DNA of 64,000 nucleotides from Russula earlei (taxonomy: Eukaryota > Basidiomycota > Agaricomycetes > Russulales > Russulaceae). The notes beneath the pieces were generated by a model, which was not told where the DNA came from, did no database searches, and worked only from the letters and a program-made list of their open reading frames with translations. Both the position numbers and the translations under genes were made by a program. Position 1 is the stretch's first letter. Each line of letters starts with the position of its first letter. Below, piece by piece: positions 1-12,900 of the stretch. The DNA lies in NCBI GenBank assembly GCA_025769875.1, contig JAGFNK010000111.1:62001-126000 (forward strand), given 5' to 3'.

Positions 1-383
1 TACGCTAGCAAATGCCTGATCTTTCATATAGGCCTACTCCGATGCGGGTACGTCGTGGAGAACATTCGCGGAGCCACGGCGGTCCACTGTTGCGGAGATT
101 GCTCGACAGAAGGAAGAAGGCTTTCGTTCTCTGGCTTGAGCCTTCCACTGGGACTCGAAAGGTTTCAAATCCACTTCGGCCCATGCGAAGGCAAGGGGCG
201 TGACGCAGGGAATTCGGATAGCCCTGGATTCTGACGCTCTCTAAGCGCTTAATAAGTCCGGGCCGCAGGGGTGGACAAATAGAGTGCATATTCCTGGATC
301 TAATATAACGCCAGATGCACTCTGATCAGACATTATCCCCAATAAGTGTGTTGGTGGCTAGCCCAGAAAAGCAGGACGAAACT
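1..383. other. Left edge, no gene recognised
   Basis: This stretch lies downstream of the carboxypeptidase stop codon at 384. Short open frames exist on both strands (for example 12-203 plus), but none resembles a family I know and none shows splice signals. It probably holds the carboxypeptidase 3' untranslated region and the end of a neighbour outside the window. Confidence 0.4.
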
Positions 384-2392
384 TCAGTCCAAAGTGAGAG
401 ACACGTCAGATATCCACCTCGTGAACAGATCCTTTTGGTAAGGTGAGTGAGGTCCAGGCTTCGTTCCGACAACACCGAGGAACTCACCAACGCCGCCTCA
501 GGTTGGTCATATGGTACCATATGTCTATGAGACAGGACAGTCAACGAAAGTAAACACACAGGTGTGAAGGACAAACCCGGCTTCGTAGACGTTCACGAAA
601 GTAACATTACCCGAACCGAATCCACCTCCAGCTGTACGGACCTCACCAGCAACACGACCGTGGCGGGCGGTCACCCATTGGATAGATGGAGCTGCCTTGA
701 ACTCCTTGTGGAACCTGGTTTCTAGATTCTCGACCCATTCTTCATTTCCCTGAACGTATATGATCAGCAAAACTTCATTGGCCTCTCGGGAAGAAAGAAA
801 CGCACGATATAGTTACACATCATATCTAGAAGGTGGAAGTGGCAGTGATATTGATGTGACGCAGAAAGCTACTCACCGGCATTGCCAGCGTAGACAAGGA
901 GACGAACCCCATCATCGATCAGCTCGGGAAGAAGCGCGGCACTGTTATGCATGCCATCACCCCGGAGCGAGAACGCTTGGTTAACCTCCGTATTGCAGGA
1001 CTCAAATTTCCTTGATGGGTCTACGCCAAGCGCAGCCTTGTTCTTCGGGTTATTCATCCATATTTCGATCCAGCCCACTTGTTTATAGCAAAGTGGCCCA
1101 TCTGCATCTTTCGAACGGTCGCACTTGCGGCGCACATCGTATAGGTTCAGACCAGTCTCTGGAGTACGGAGGGACACTAAGTTCCAAGGGCAGTCGGGAA
1201 AGAAAAAGATCCACCTTGCAGGGGGCCAAAGAGTTGACTCCAGCAGTATAGCCCCGCAGATACGCAGGGTAAGCGCGAGCCAAAGTCATAGCACGACTTG
1301 ATAAGGCGTTGGCACGTGGGGACTTTCGACCGTAGCGCCGTACATTGGGGACCGTCAGGGTCGTCATAAATCGGATATGGGCCATCACAGGCATATTCTG
1401 GGACAGACTTCATCTGGATGTAAGGATCTGTGAGGCCGTTTGCAAGCATAACAGACGCCAGGTTGATTCTGGCCAACTTTGGAGCAGTCGCACGAGAAAG
1501 TTCCTTGTTCTTCTTGTGGATGACGGATGCAATGTGGGGCGCAAACGTACCACCATAGCTCTCTGCGGCAAGATGAAATGGAAGATGGGCGTACTCGTGG
1601 TAGCGGGTGATGAAGAGTTCGAGGAACGCATAAACGTCCACACCAGCGACCGGGCTCGTGTTTACAGTCGAACCATCCGTGGAGTAGGAGAACCCGACGC
1701 CGATAGGTTGGTCAAGGAAGATGATGTTGGCACGCTCGTTCCAAGAGTACGGGTTGTGTGTTATGTTCTTCCCCTCGTCGGTAATACGGCACGGACCGAG
1801 TTCGAACAATAGACCCGTAGAGGAGCTACAACCAGGACCACCGTTGAGCCAGAGGACAAGCGGGTCTTTGCTTGGATTACTTCTCGACTCGAAAAACCTT
1901 GTGCCAAGATGAGACGGAAAGGGGGGTCCATCGTTAGGTCGGTTAAACCAATGACGTACCAAAAGAACAAGTGCTTTCCGTTAGTTATGTCAAGGTAGCC
2001 AGAATACTGCTTGACAGATGGGTCGCAAAGATGCGGCCGAGTCGTCCTAAGCCGATGATCGGGTAATGACGAGTGAGTCACCACCTCATCTTCACGATTG
2101 CGCAAGTTGAGTCCATGGCACGCTAGAGTCGTGAACAAAACGCACACAAAAGCCCATTTTGCTTGACAAACTCCCTCCCCATTTCAAACCGAGTTTTCCC
2201 TTTGTCCTTGTACGAAACATTCCCGACGTCGTGTACGACGACACCAACGTCATTCTCGTCCGTGGAGACGAGGATCTCACGTGAGGTGTCTACGAGCGCA
2301 GCTGTTTCACCGAGGACAATCTGCACGTCGTTCGCTGGTGCCGCGAGCGCGGAGTATATATAAAGTAGAGGTAGCAGTGCCAACGCCTTCAT
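384..2392 (-). CDS. Serine carboxypeptidase, peptidase family S10 (carboxypeptidase Y-like)
   Basis: This gene encodes a secretory-pathway or vacuolar exopeptidase that removes C-terminal residues. Eight exons join in phase (minus strand): 2392-2148, 2046-1960, 1897-1215, 1158-877, 825-806, 749-577, 524-488 and 431-384, giving 524 codons, a normal S10 length. The start is the ATG at 2392, which opens a hydrophobic signal peptide (MKALALLPLLYIYSALA); a longer frame upstream begins only with TTG. Visible S10 motifs are KQYSGYLDI, the oxyanion segment WLNGGPGCSS, the nucleophile in ESYGG, the Asp in LLVYAGNAD and the His in AGHMVPYDQP. All three triad residues are therefore present. One exon is only 20 nt (MMCNYI), flanked by 51- and 56-bp introns. 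All introns are GT-AG and 51-101 bp long. It appears intact. Confidence 0.95.
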
Positions 2393-2955
2393 TGTCGTCG
2401 TCAGGAACAACAGCTGACTCTCCGCTGCAACTGCGGAGGGGTTGTGAGGGGTAGATGGCCCGCCCGAGCTTGAGCTTTGAGACGCGAGACGCCGTGTGGG
2501 AACTCATGCTGTTGTTTCATATTCCGCAATTTACATATATTTAATTTTGATAACATATGACAAGTTCTCGTCGTTCAAAAAGGGGCATGCAGCGTCGGAA
2601 AACAGACGAACGTAAAGATAACAGCGAACGCAAAGGTGCAGCGAGATGCAGAGAGAAATCTCATTGTTGAAGAAGGCGCTAGGCATAAAAACGAGAAATG
2701 ATGCAGATAGTGGCAGAATTGCTGCTCATGAGATGATATGCGATGAGTTTTGGATGGTGGAATGATGAGAGAGATTATGGGCGTATGCGAAATTTAATGA
2801 CGAGAGAGATTCTTGGACTTGATACATTCCGAATTTTGCCTTGTTGGCCGATTTTGCTGGAAATGTTGCAGTGACACGGGGGTGAAGAGCAGGCGAGAGA
2901 CTACGAAAAGAAATATTACAATTTCCGGGGGTCAGATTTTGAAATCATCCTTTTT
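2393..2955. other. Intergenic: carboxypeptidase promoter and PUF 3' flank
   Basis: This spacer separates two genes on the same strand, so it should hold the 5' region of the carboxypeptidase gene and the 3' end of the PUF gene. It is AT-richer than the coding DNA, with a short poly-T run near 2951. I see no further gene in it. Confidence 0.6.
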
Positions 2956-5582
2956 TTAATAGCCGTAGTAGGCGCGCTACAAGATGAGATCGCAGTCAGA
3001 AACATGGCAATGTTCAACAAGCCGAAGAATTCACCATTCTGTCACTGAGTGTTTGGCTGAATAAGCAAAACAAATGATCCCACCGAAATGGTGGTATTAC
3101 TCACAATAACCAAATGACTTTTGAACCCGTCTTACAACCACGAAGAGTGACGATATGGCCACGGATGGACTCATACAAAAGCGTGCGCTGGTCCTTATCG
3201 ACCTGAGGATGTTCCGGTTAGGAATCCATGCGAAAAGGTCGTCTACGCACATTTGGAAGGACAGACGCGATTAGCTGGCTCCCAGTAACCGACAAAGCCA
3301 AATCGACGATCATGGCCCTGCGACCTCTGCGAAATTGGGGCATGAGGGCACATGTGGCTACAATTGGATCAAGAGGTACGACCGTACCCTTTGGTGGATT
3401 CAGCCATTCGCTTCACAATTCTGTCGAGCGTCTCTTTGCCACCCTCCTTTAGCGCCTTTGTGACGGACTTTGAACCCTGCTCGTTGGTGGCAAATTCGAG
3501 AAGCCCAATGACAAGGTGATCCAGCGCCATTTGGCGATGCTTAGCCGAGCCATGCTCAAGAACTAAATGGGGTTTCATGGCTGATAAGCGGTCGTTCGGG
3601 GATAACAGCCAACGTGCGTACTGTGCTGGATGCAGTAAGAACCCCATTGATTTTTGGCCACCTCGCCAAAGACAATTGGGCCTTGATTAAGCAATTCTTC
3701 GACAATTCCGTCCTTGGCGGATTCTTCTAGATTTTCAAAAGCATGCTGGACTCGACATTATAAACTCAAGTTCAGTATGAACAAACACAAATGACCATAC
3801 CTGTACCACTAGCGATCCCGTTTCGTGACAGGCAAGTGAAGCCCACTTCCCCTTCAGGGATTTATTGACGCTGATTGAAAGGCACATCAGCAGACCCTCG
3901 TTCGGAAGGATGTGAGACGTACTATGTAAAGATTGGCGGAGCGGGAGGCGTCCATGTCAGCTCCATTATCTGCGAGAACTGGTCAACACATTCAAATTTC
4001 GGGTAGGGTACTCATCCTCCGTGTACCTTGCTCCAGACGTGGGATGCATGCTTATTGACAAGTGTTTGCGCGGGATCGCCGAGTAAAAGTTCGGATACGA
4101 TGAGTAGGCGAACCTCTTCCTCGCAGTCTAAAGCCTTCTGGAGAACATGGCAGCCATAACAATTGCAGGCAAGTTCGACGATGCGACCTCTGGACTCGAT
4201 TTCATATCGTCGTGCATTCGGCCTCAGAATTTCAAACTCACCTCATACACTGAACGATCTTCCGCCTCTCATCGATACTTGAAGCTGCTTCCAAACACCG
4301 CTGGACCGCCCAATTGCCGAAACTACCGAAACGAGGTAAGTGCCCCTCAGCTGCATGCCTTACCGAAATGAAATTACCGGTGAGCCATCATTTCAAATCC
4401 CTTGGCGCAAATAGCATCAATGATCTTGGCGCGCTCACTGGAATCTGCAATCTTGAGTTTCTGTTGAAGGAATATGGACGCTTGCTGGTCCGAGGATTTA
4501 ATAATACGCGACACAAAGAGGTGATATGGTGGTGACGAGGAAGGGTGCAGAAGCGAGAGAAAGTTGATTGGCTGGAGTCACGATTCAGCAAGGCACATTT
4601 GTTTGACGAGCCAAGATCATAGTGATATACCTCATTTCCTTGCGGAATGGTTTGCTGGCCCAGAGGCGAAGATGATACAGCTTTGTGAAGAACGTTGGCT
4701 TCTTCCGCGACGAGTCCAGAGCAACGGTCCTTGATGCAATCATCCGGACGAAGCCAGTCAGTGGGAGGTTGTGCCCTGTCGGAAAACCAAGGCAAATCCG
4801 AGGGGATACGCCGATCGCCGACATGAATCGAATTGGGAACAGGAGGGTACGTAGAAAGAACGGACGGCCTTTCGGAGAACGGCTCATAGATCGTAACTCC
4901 GTCTTGCGATAGATAAGGATAGGTAATCTGAGGGTGCGGAAAACGAGACGATTGAGTGGAGAACATGTCTTGGGTACGATAAGATCCGGTTTGTAGCTGC
5001 AGACCCTGAAGGGAAGGGACAGAAGGGTGATGATCATAAGGCATGTCAATCTTGAGACATGAAGTCCTTGCAGGCGAGTCGGTGGGTGTCAGCAGAGAAG
5101 ATGTCGCAGAAATGGGAGACAAGTCAGGAGAGGTATTGTTAACCAAGCCAGGAGGTGGAGGATACGAAAACGAAACGGGCGAGTTGAGATCCAGTGCACG
5201 GAGAAGCTGTTCAATGTGCTAGAGTCAAAGGTCGTAAGCCCACTGCCAGGTACAACAGGAAACGGTTCACATTATTGACAGCGTCAGGACTCGTCTTCTT
5301 CCTGCCATCGCCGATAGCTCCAACATCTTTCCTATGGTCGACGCGGAAGAGGTCCATGGGGCCAAAAACATCCTCGTCCGAAGCCGCAAAGGGACCGCCG
5401 CGTTTGTCGTCGAGCTTCGGCCTTACCTTTTCCTCATCAGCGCTCTGCGAGAACGAGGTGATGGCTTGCTGCCAGGACACTTCGGTAGGGTGGGGCTGAG
5501 GTGCCCAAATGGAGGACGAAAGGCTACGAGATGGCGGAGGAATGTCCTTCAGGACGGGGATGAATGGCTGAGAAGACCCCAT
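2956..5582 (-). CDS. Pumilio/PUF-family RNA-binding protein
   Basis: This gene encodes a sequence-specific mRNA-binding protein of the Pumilio family, expected to act in the cytoplasm on mRNA stability or translation. I traced 13 exons in phase (minus): 5582-5271, 5218-4631, 4571-4378, 4322-4242, 4189-4027, 3978-3923, 3870-3801, 3745-3622, 3562-3388, 3326-3251, 3202-3105, 3044-3035 and 2976-2956. The sum is 1968 nt, or 655 residues plus stop. The N-terminal 300 residues are Ser/Pro-rich and look disordered. The C-terminal half has PUF helices with typical recognition segments such as FGNWAVQRCLE, CYGCHVLQKAL, ETGSLVVQHAFE, QWGSYCIQHILE and EQGSKSVTKALK. A linker (FSQIMELTWTPPAPP) splits the repeats. 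One exon is 10 nt. Introns are 48-61 bp. The closest type I recall is fungal Jsn1/Puf1-like; target specificity is not inferred. Confidence 0.92.
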
Positions 5583-8500
5583 GTGTGATTGCAGTCAATT
5601 GTATGCAAAGGTGGGAGTCGGTGCGAGAGTCGCGGTAGGATGATCCAACCTTTTATACAGCCACTCAACTACACGTCCCAAGCGTTCATGTCGGGCACTC
5701 GTTTCAGCAATACACTCACCATATCTGGACATTTCACACAGTCACACACCACTCCTTGGCGAGTTTCCCTTCTTCGACTGACACTTCTAGATAACGCGAC
5801 CAAATCCATTTTGACAGACAATTTGGAATCGGGTGAGGGGGCGGGGCAGAAGGGACCCGGTCACAGTTGAACTACCTCACCCTGTCGACGATAAAGATAG
5901 GGCCCCGGCATATGTGTCGACTTTTGGCGGGGATAACGACAACATGCTCGAGATGAGGAGTGGGGGAGATGAAAATGCCAACAAGAATTCATGAAGGATC
6001 GTCAGGAGTTTTGTAACCGATCAAAATGAGATCGGGTCAAAGATGCACGCTTGAGCGAAGGAAAGTAAACGGTCGCAGAAGCGAGCCTTTCCTCTCCCTC
6101 GACGGGGGACGATCCCATCGGCGGCCGGATTCACCCCCGAGTTCACGCATATCGATTGACCGACGAGCAGACGCGCCGCCCATTATAAACCCGGCACATG
6201 CTGTACGTTACGAATATCAAGAGAGGTCTCAACCAAAATCCGAGTTCGGGAGGTTTGACCTGAGCGTGCCGCATTCCACCTCGTGCCGTCCATTTGGCCA
6301 GCATACCGTACAGTCTCACAGTCCCTAAAACGCCTCAGGAGGCCACCTCCAAAGGCATGATTCCTGAAAGGGCTGACATAAAGTTGCACCGACGAGCGCT
6401 AGCAGCGACCGTGGTGATACCGTAGGGCGTAAAGTGAGTACGTAAGATCATGCGGGGAGCGCACGTTGCTTCGTGGGTGGGTCAGTGGGGCGTCTTGGGC
6501 ATGACAACTGAATGAGATGGGCAACGAGACAGGTGGAAAACAGGCACAGACGTATCATGCCGGAGAGAAGATGGGGCCTGATGGCCTGATGAAGAGCAAA
6601 GCTGGAGTGACATGGGAGAACTTAATGAGCAGGACTCGGTGATCGGGACTATCGATTCAAGTATTCCATGCCCAAGTTCACTGTGCACGACTTGGCGCAG
6701 ACAGTCACGCCATTTCTACATCGATACAGTCACACCCAACCGATGATCGCATGGAATCTTACCAGTACCTGTACCCACCCACAGGGAGGCGCGGTGATCC
6801 GACAACTATGATGACAAGATTTCTCATGCACGGCACCGAGGTTCTCCCTGACTCTGGACCAAATAAAGCTACAAGGTACTCATCATGACCTATCCGTGCT
6901 ACTTAAAGCACGAGTCAAAGTAGTCCGTTTGCAGTATAACAATGCCGCGCAGAGCCCAAAGGCCGCAACCGGGAACCATGCGCGCAAATGACGCGATCCA
7001 TCAGGTGATCTGAACAGACCTTGGTTCAGAAAACAAGGTTTCGTTGTTAGGAGGGAGTTCCCATCATAGCCCTAAGTGTCTGGATTTACCTATACTAGTG
7101 GAAAACGTGGGTGGATGGAAAAAAGAAAACATCGTGAGAGCGGCAAGGCAGAACGAATGTCACGGACGCAGTTCCGCTGTAACAAGGTGAGGTGCAGAGC
7201 GAGACCAGAAACATAGAAGAGGTTGTCAGGCGGAAGGGGGAAGAACGGTAAGTCGGCTCCAGTACAAGTACGTACTGCCAAAGGCCAGGTCAGGAAAGTG
7301 GATACGCCGTCCAGTATGAAAATATGATCCTCTCACTAGGCAAGGGCGGCAAAACCGATTGCCAAGACACATGCGTAAGATCGAACTGAGGATTGGGTCA
7401 GGGGGTGCATGTTAGTCGGGGATTATGGCCATTACACATAGTGAGAGCAACTGGATCGGGCTGTGGAACTTACCCTTAGCTTTGCAACGAGGTGAGAAAG
7501 ATGAAATGCAAACAGGGAGCCACCACCTACGGCCCATGCGATCGGCTTCCGAAAGGAGCAGGAGAGGTCTCCATTGGGGATGGAAGAAGAGTGGAGATGG
7601 GGCGGTGGCAAGCTGAACAGGTAGAGTTTGCGACTGGCAGGTTGTCTGATGTGGATGCTTCGTGATAATCATCTGAGGATGACGGATGGACGGAGCGCGC
7701 AGCTGCGCAAGGTACAGCACACCCGAAGCGAGGAGATTACGACACGGTGGAAAAATGATGGATACCAGGATGGAGGCACGCGGGAACAGGGTGCACAGGA
7801 ATGACCGGACTTTTCGAGGCTAAGGCAGGACAGGGCCACGCGGAGTGAAAGAGAAGAGGTCACAGGGACAAGAACATGCATTAAGCCGATGTTTGGTGAG
7901 GTAAATTGAATCGGAGGAAGATGTGGTTGCGAATGAAAGATGGCTTGCACCTGCGCGGTCGGGATGGTATCGTTTACTTTCGAAGAGGCTTCAAGGCATG
8001 AGCTACCGCCGCGGGGGTGTTGAGACGAAGAAAAGGATGAAGGAAGGGGGAGAATCTGTAGTGGGGGACAGAGTTGAGTTGAAGGCAATATGAAATGAAA
8101 AGTCAGAGGCACGTGTTGAGGAGAGCTATGAGGGGGGCGTAAGACGATGACGGGGACTGTTGGAAGGGCCATGTTAGGATATCAGGATGGGGTATTGGGA
8201 TGGTGAAATAATGAAAAGGAGATGCGAATTGTACCTTTGGGCGGGACCTGAGATGCTAAAAGCGGACGAGACACAAGTTTACGTCAACTGGTGTGGCGTG
8301 TGCATGATTATGGAAACGGGGATTTGAAGAGAAGCGGGGTCAGAACGGAAGGGGTAAGGGACAGGAAGAGAGCAAGGGGGAAGGGAAGAAAGGGGGGAAA
8401 AGAAGAAGGACGGAGGAGAGGACGGGGAGGGCAACGGCGACGTGGGCAGGGCAGGGCGTACGAGTGAAGACCGTGGACGAGGACGTGGACGAGCTCGAAG

Positions 8501-8751
8501 GGAAGGCGGCAAGACGGGAGGGGGACGGACCGACGGAAATGACAAGGATCCATCCTCCCGGAACACGGCCGGTCTCCCTGGGCTCTGCTCTTGGCTGGCC
8601 TACTCGCGGTCTGCTTGGAAATGGGATTGGGGTGGGCGACAGACAAGTGCCATGCGCGAAGAGCGCCTAGAAGTGACGAGGACGAGGAGAGGAGAGGAGA
8701 GGAGAGGAACGGAGGGAAGGGCAGAGGCAGAGAGCCTCCACCCATAAATTA
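5583..8751. other. Long intergenic region between divergent genes, no gene recognised
   Basis: This region separates the PUF gene (leftward) from the F-box-like gene (rightward), so it should contain both promoters. Open frames occur on both strands, but none has a recognisable domain or convincing exon chain. From about 8330 to 8870 the plus strand switches from a G/A-rich purine run to a C/T-rich pyrimidine run, flanking the F-box-like start. A TATA-like CATATAAAC lies at about 8769. A noncoding RNA cannot be excluded. Confidence 0.4.
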
Positions 8752-11141
8752 ATGCACTTGCCAGATTCGCCATATAAACATCTTCATGCCCCCTCCCTCC
8801 ACTCCACCCCCTCCGACTCCCTCCTCGCCCTCTCTTCCCTCCCTCCCCTCCATCCATGTCGTTCCATCCTTCTCCTCTCCTCGCCTGTTCCCCCCGAGAT
8901 CTTGCAACGCATCGGTCTCGAGGTCGCCCTCTTGCACCCGCTAGGCCCTCCCGCGCACCTCATCTCCCTCCTCTGCACTTGCAGGCATGTTTACCATACC
9001 CTCTCCTCCCACGACAACGACCTATACGCAAAAATATTCCGCGGCATGTTCGACGTGGATGCAACCCGCCGCAGGTTCGGCCGCCATGCCCTCAACTCAC
9101 CCTTCCTCGCTACCCAACTCAAAACATATTGTACCGCCCTCCAGCGAATACGTCGCGGAGACATCTTTATCCCTGACATCGAGGACGTCCTCCTTACTGC
9201 CTTTATTCTCTCGATGGAGAATGACGGCAAGAATCGAGCCCAACTCGAGTGGGCGAACACCTATCCTTTCGTCGACAACTTCGTTCGCCATCGTTTATGG
9301 CATGACTCGGTCAATGGCTGGCCCAGGGATACTTCTCTCAATTCTCTGGCACTGTGGGTAATGTGGTGCATGACTGATAAAAGTGCGCCTTGCCTTTACC
9401 CCCTCCGTCCTCCTTACCTTTCCTTGATCTGATTGTCATCCCTCCAGATGTCCTCGAGAGTGAAACCTCCGATGACCGGGACAATCTCATCAAACTTGTC
9501 CTCCCTTATGTTGTCATGGCATTCAAGGTTGGTCTCCACTTTCCATCTGCTCCCGTATCTCATGTCCTTCTAGTATCTTTCACACTTCGCCCCAGACCAT
9601 CATCTTCAACTACTTCCTGAGGAGTGGCGCAGCGAGCTCGTTTCTTTACAAACCGCCCACGGTGAATACCCCATCATCCCCCCTCGTGGGGATACCGTAG
9701 CGGAGGTGTACCATTTTGGTCGCACGATACGCTTCCGCCCGCCACCCATCACGGTTGCCGCCAAGCTCATCTACTTTTCTCGTCGCGAGATGATTCCCCT
9801 CATCAGTCCTCCTGACCTTCCCGTCGACCGGCCAACCGCTCTTGCGCAGGGCATCAGTTGGGGTCAGACTCAAGCTGACATCATCGAAGTTAACTCGCAC
9901 GCCGGAGCAAAATTTGTACCTGCCTCGGATTGGGACTGGAAGTCGTCCCTTACGCCAGAGCAGAGGTTGATTGAGGAGGATGGCGTATGGAGACGTGACC
10001 TTCTCTCCCCAAGTGCAGCTTGGGATAACGACTGGGAGCGCTCTACCGCATGCTGGGACCCCTGGGCCGATGTTGTATTGAAGGGTACTGTGTACACGTT
10101 TGGGTCAATGGATGGTCCTTTGGCAGGGCCGAATGCTGGTGCGTCTTCATCTGGCCTCCTTCCATTCCGGTCATAAAACCCCTCGACCCTAGATCCCAGA
10201 TGTGCCAGGTTATATGGCACTGGTGACCAACCCTGACTATCCTGAACATTTTGGCGAGAACTCCCCGTCGATGTCAACTTGGCCGCTCTTTATGCGCTTA
10301 AAGGAACACCATTGTATCAGCCCACAAGACCCCGTACCTGCTGGCGGTCCAGAACATGACCCATTTGACGATGGAATTTGCAATGCTTGGTTTCCTCCAG
10401 TAGACCTTGTCGAGCGCTCAGTATGTCTTCCTTCCTGCCTGGTGACCCGACACTACCTCAACTTGACCTGCGTCTTCAGGATCGCGCAGTCCTCACCTAT
10501 CGCTATCAGGGTGAGTTGCAGAGAACAGAGCACGAAACATTCATAGAAGGCCGCTCCAACTCCCACGATCAAAACACTTGTCTGACTTGTCAAGCTCGTC
10601 TCGAGCCGGAAGAGCCTATGCGCGGCGTCGAAGATCATCTTTCTCCTCGACACGCGGACTATGAGGACGACTTTGTTGAGGCTGGTCCTTGGGCGACCAT
10701 CATACAGCGATGATGAGGAGGAAAGTATCTACGAAACGACCTGCATAGGTATTCGGGATATCATCTTCACCGGAGAGGTTCGCCGCCTCCTATCTTGACC
10801 CTCAGCTGATATTGACCACGTTATCAAGCCGGACCCTTACCACGGAATGGCTTGGGGACGATTTACGTTCCTTGGCCGCGTGCGTCCGTGGGATGGTCTG
10901 ATAGCACTTGTGCGTCTTCCGGTACGTGTCGTGTCCTCTTCCCCGGCGATCGCGCTCAGGATTAAGACGACTTCTAAATCACCGTTTGCAGGCTGATCCG
11001 AACCAGCGAGGAAGATCCAGGTTGGTCTTCCGAGGCTACCTTCATTATGGCAAAGTTCTCGTCGGTAGCTGGCGCGGCATGACAATGGACGTCCAATCCG
11101 TTCCTTGGGAGGGTCCCTTTGTCGCTTCGAAGCGTTCCTAG
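8752..11141 (+). CDS. F-box-like protein (Agaricomycete family), possibly frame-disrupted
   Basis: The N-terminus has an F-box-like segment (PPEILQRIGLEVALLHPLG, then LISLLCTCRHVYHTL), which in known proteins contacts Skp1 in SCF ubiquitin ligases; the rest resembles large F-box-annotated proteins of Agaricomycetes. Exons traced in phase are about 8752-9382, 9448-9527, 9574-10138, 10200-10420, 10480-10510 and from 10595. The last exons end with the conserved-looking WGRFTFLGRVRPWDGLIALVRLP segment and, after an intron with acceptor near 10991, a stop at 11139-11141. Between 10595 and 10800 the frame does not close. One frame stops at 10711. The segment SDDEEESIYETTCIG continues in the next frame. 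A further stop near 10797 could be removed only by a 28-bp intron or by a 57-bp phase-compatible intron starting near 10750. This may be an assembly error, an unusual splice or a broken gene. The start is also uncertain because an upstream exon is possible. Confidence 0.7.
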
Positions 11142-12884
11142 GCCAACGTTCTTGGTTCTATGACAGACCCGCCTTCTCAAACCCTTTCAACACTATATTC
11201 ACCTATTCATGCTTGTTTCTTGCGTTGCCGTCTCATATGTAAGTATATACGTGCTTTGCTGACATTCATCCACGCTACACATCCCCCCACCCCCCTTGCC
11301 CTTGGTAGCGGCACGCCGAGTCGAATGGATCTTCGTTTTGTGTACTACTTCCCACCATCTGATCTCCATCACCGTATCACTATTTCTTGCTCATCTTTGT
11401 TTCACGCGGTACGATATCCTCTCCATGCATTCACACATCCACGACGTATGTATCCCATAGAATCTTCTATAGCAGAGAGTGGAGCCCATACATGTATATA
11501 TATAGACATAATTCGAGCACAACACGCCATCTCCATCAAAGGACTAAACAAGAGTGACGAATTGTGTAAGATTGCGTGGTGACAATGGCCAGCTTGGGGT
11601 TCCTTCCTTGGGCCAATAGCGCCACCTGATAAAGGCCGTGACCATTTGTGGGTGCGCTCACGGAGACGCGGCGTTAGCCCTATGTAGGCTCAGCGCGTAA
11701 CGCGAAACCGAATCACAACCATCTGCATTCAAAAGAAAAAGAAAAAAAAAAAAAAAGAAGGGTCCTCTCGCAGCTGATCCGGTTCACAATCAACCACGAA
11801 TTATGGGCGGGGTCCGGGGCCAACGACCAGGTCTTCGCAAGATTGGCCCCCCGTCATCCGGGCGTCACCCACAGTCCGTCCGTCGGTCACACGCTCCGCA
11901 CGACCATTCTTTCAACGCTCACACAACATCGCCTCTCTTTTTTTTTTTTTCTCGCGCCCGCAATGACAGACCAAGTACCGGGGGGTGTCCCCGCGGGTTG
12001 TTGCGACAAGGAAGAGGAGAGCAAGATGGGCAAAGTATAGCCCCCACACCCCCCTCCTAAAACCGTGCGATCCGCGGGGCGCGCGCGTACGCTTTTTTAA
12101 TTATTATGGCGATGCTCTTTGATTATTCAGCACGGGCCGTGTATCGGCATGCGTGGCGTGGCGATGATGATGATGGTGGTGGTGGTGGTTGGCGGTCGGT
12201 GGATAGACGGACGGACGGACGTGGACGGATGATGGGGCAGTGCGAAGGCGATGACGGTCTTTTCTCGAAGCGATTCAACGAGGCGGGGGACAAGCGGTTG
12301 TCGCGCGCGCGCGCACACATACACACACGCACACGCACACACACACGCATCATACCGTTACAAGTACAGAAGGACGGACCCGTTTCGGATCTTTTGTTTT
12401 CGGTCATAACGGAACTAAGCGACCCGAACCGAAACGAGAAACGCCATGTTCGGATGTGTGTGGGGGGTGGGGAGGAAGGAGGAGGGAGAGACGAGATGAG
12501 GCGAGACGAGATGAGACGAGACGGTCAGGACGGAGAACCGTCCATGGCCCGTGGTGATAGATGCGGCCGCGATAACCCCCCCTCCCCCTGGCGTTAGTTG
12601 TGCGGGGCGCGAGGGGCCAGGAAGGAGGGTTGGTCACGATGGCAGCAGGTGATGCTACGAAAAACGAAAAACCTTGCGAGGCGGAAGGACAAGTGACAGG
12701 CCAAGGCTGTGCGTGATCGGAAATCCGTGCGGCGTGCCAGTTCGGGGTGGACGGCCTCGGGGCCCAACGGCAATAGTAACGTTTTGCCATGATTCGGCCG
12801 AAACAACCATGAGTTCGTGTCGCCGGTTGGCGCGCGGTTTGGGTTTCATTTCTTACTTTTTTTTTTGGTTTGGATTGGGTCGAC

Positions 12885-12900
12885 GGGGGGGGGGGGGGGG
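12885..12900 (+). repeat. G16 homopolymer
   Basis: Sixteen consecutive G follow a T-rich stretch. The run could fold as a G-quadruplex and is also a likely site of sequencing-length error. Confidence 0.9.

Noticed and set aside
2353..2362. TATATATAAA as a promoter TATA box
   Set aside because: It lies within the signal-peptide codons of the carboxypeptidase gene (LYIYSALA), so it is coding sequence.
8279..8745. Pro/Ser-rich minus-strand frames upstream of the F-box-like gene
   Set aside because: They coincide with a long G/A purine tract and show no domain or splice structure.
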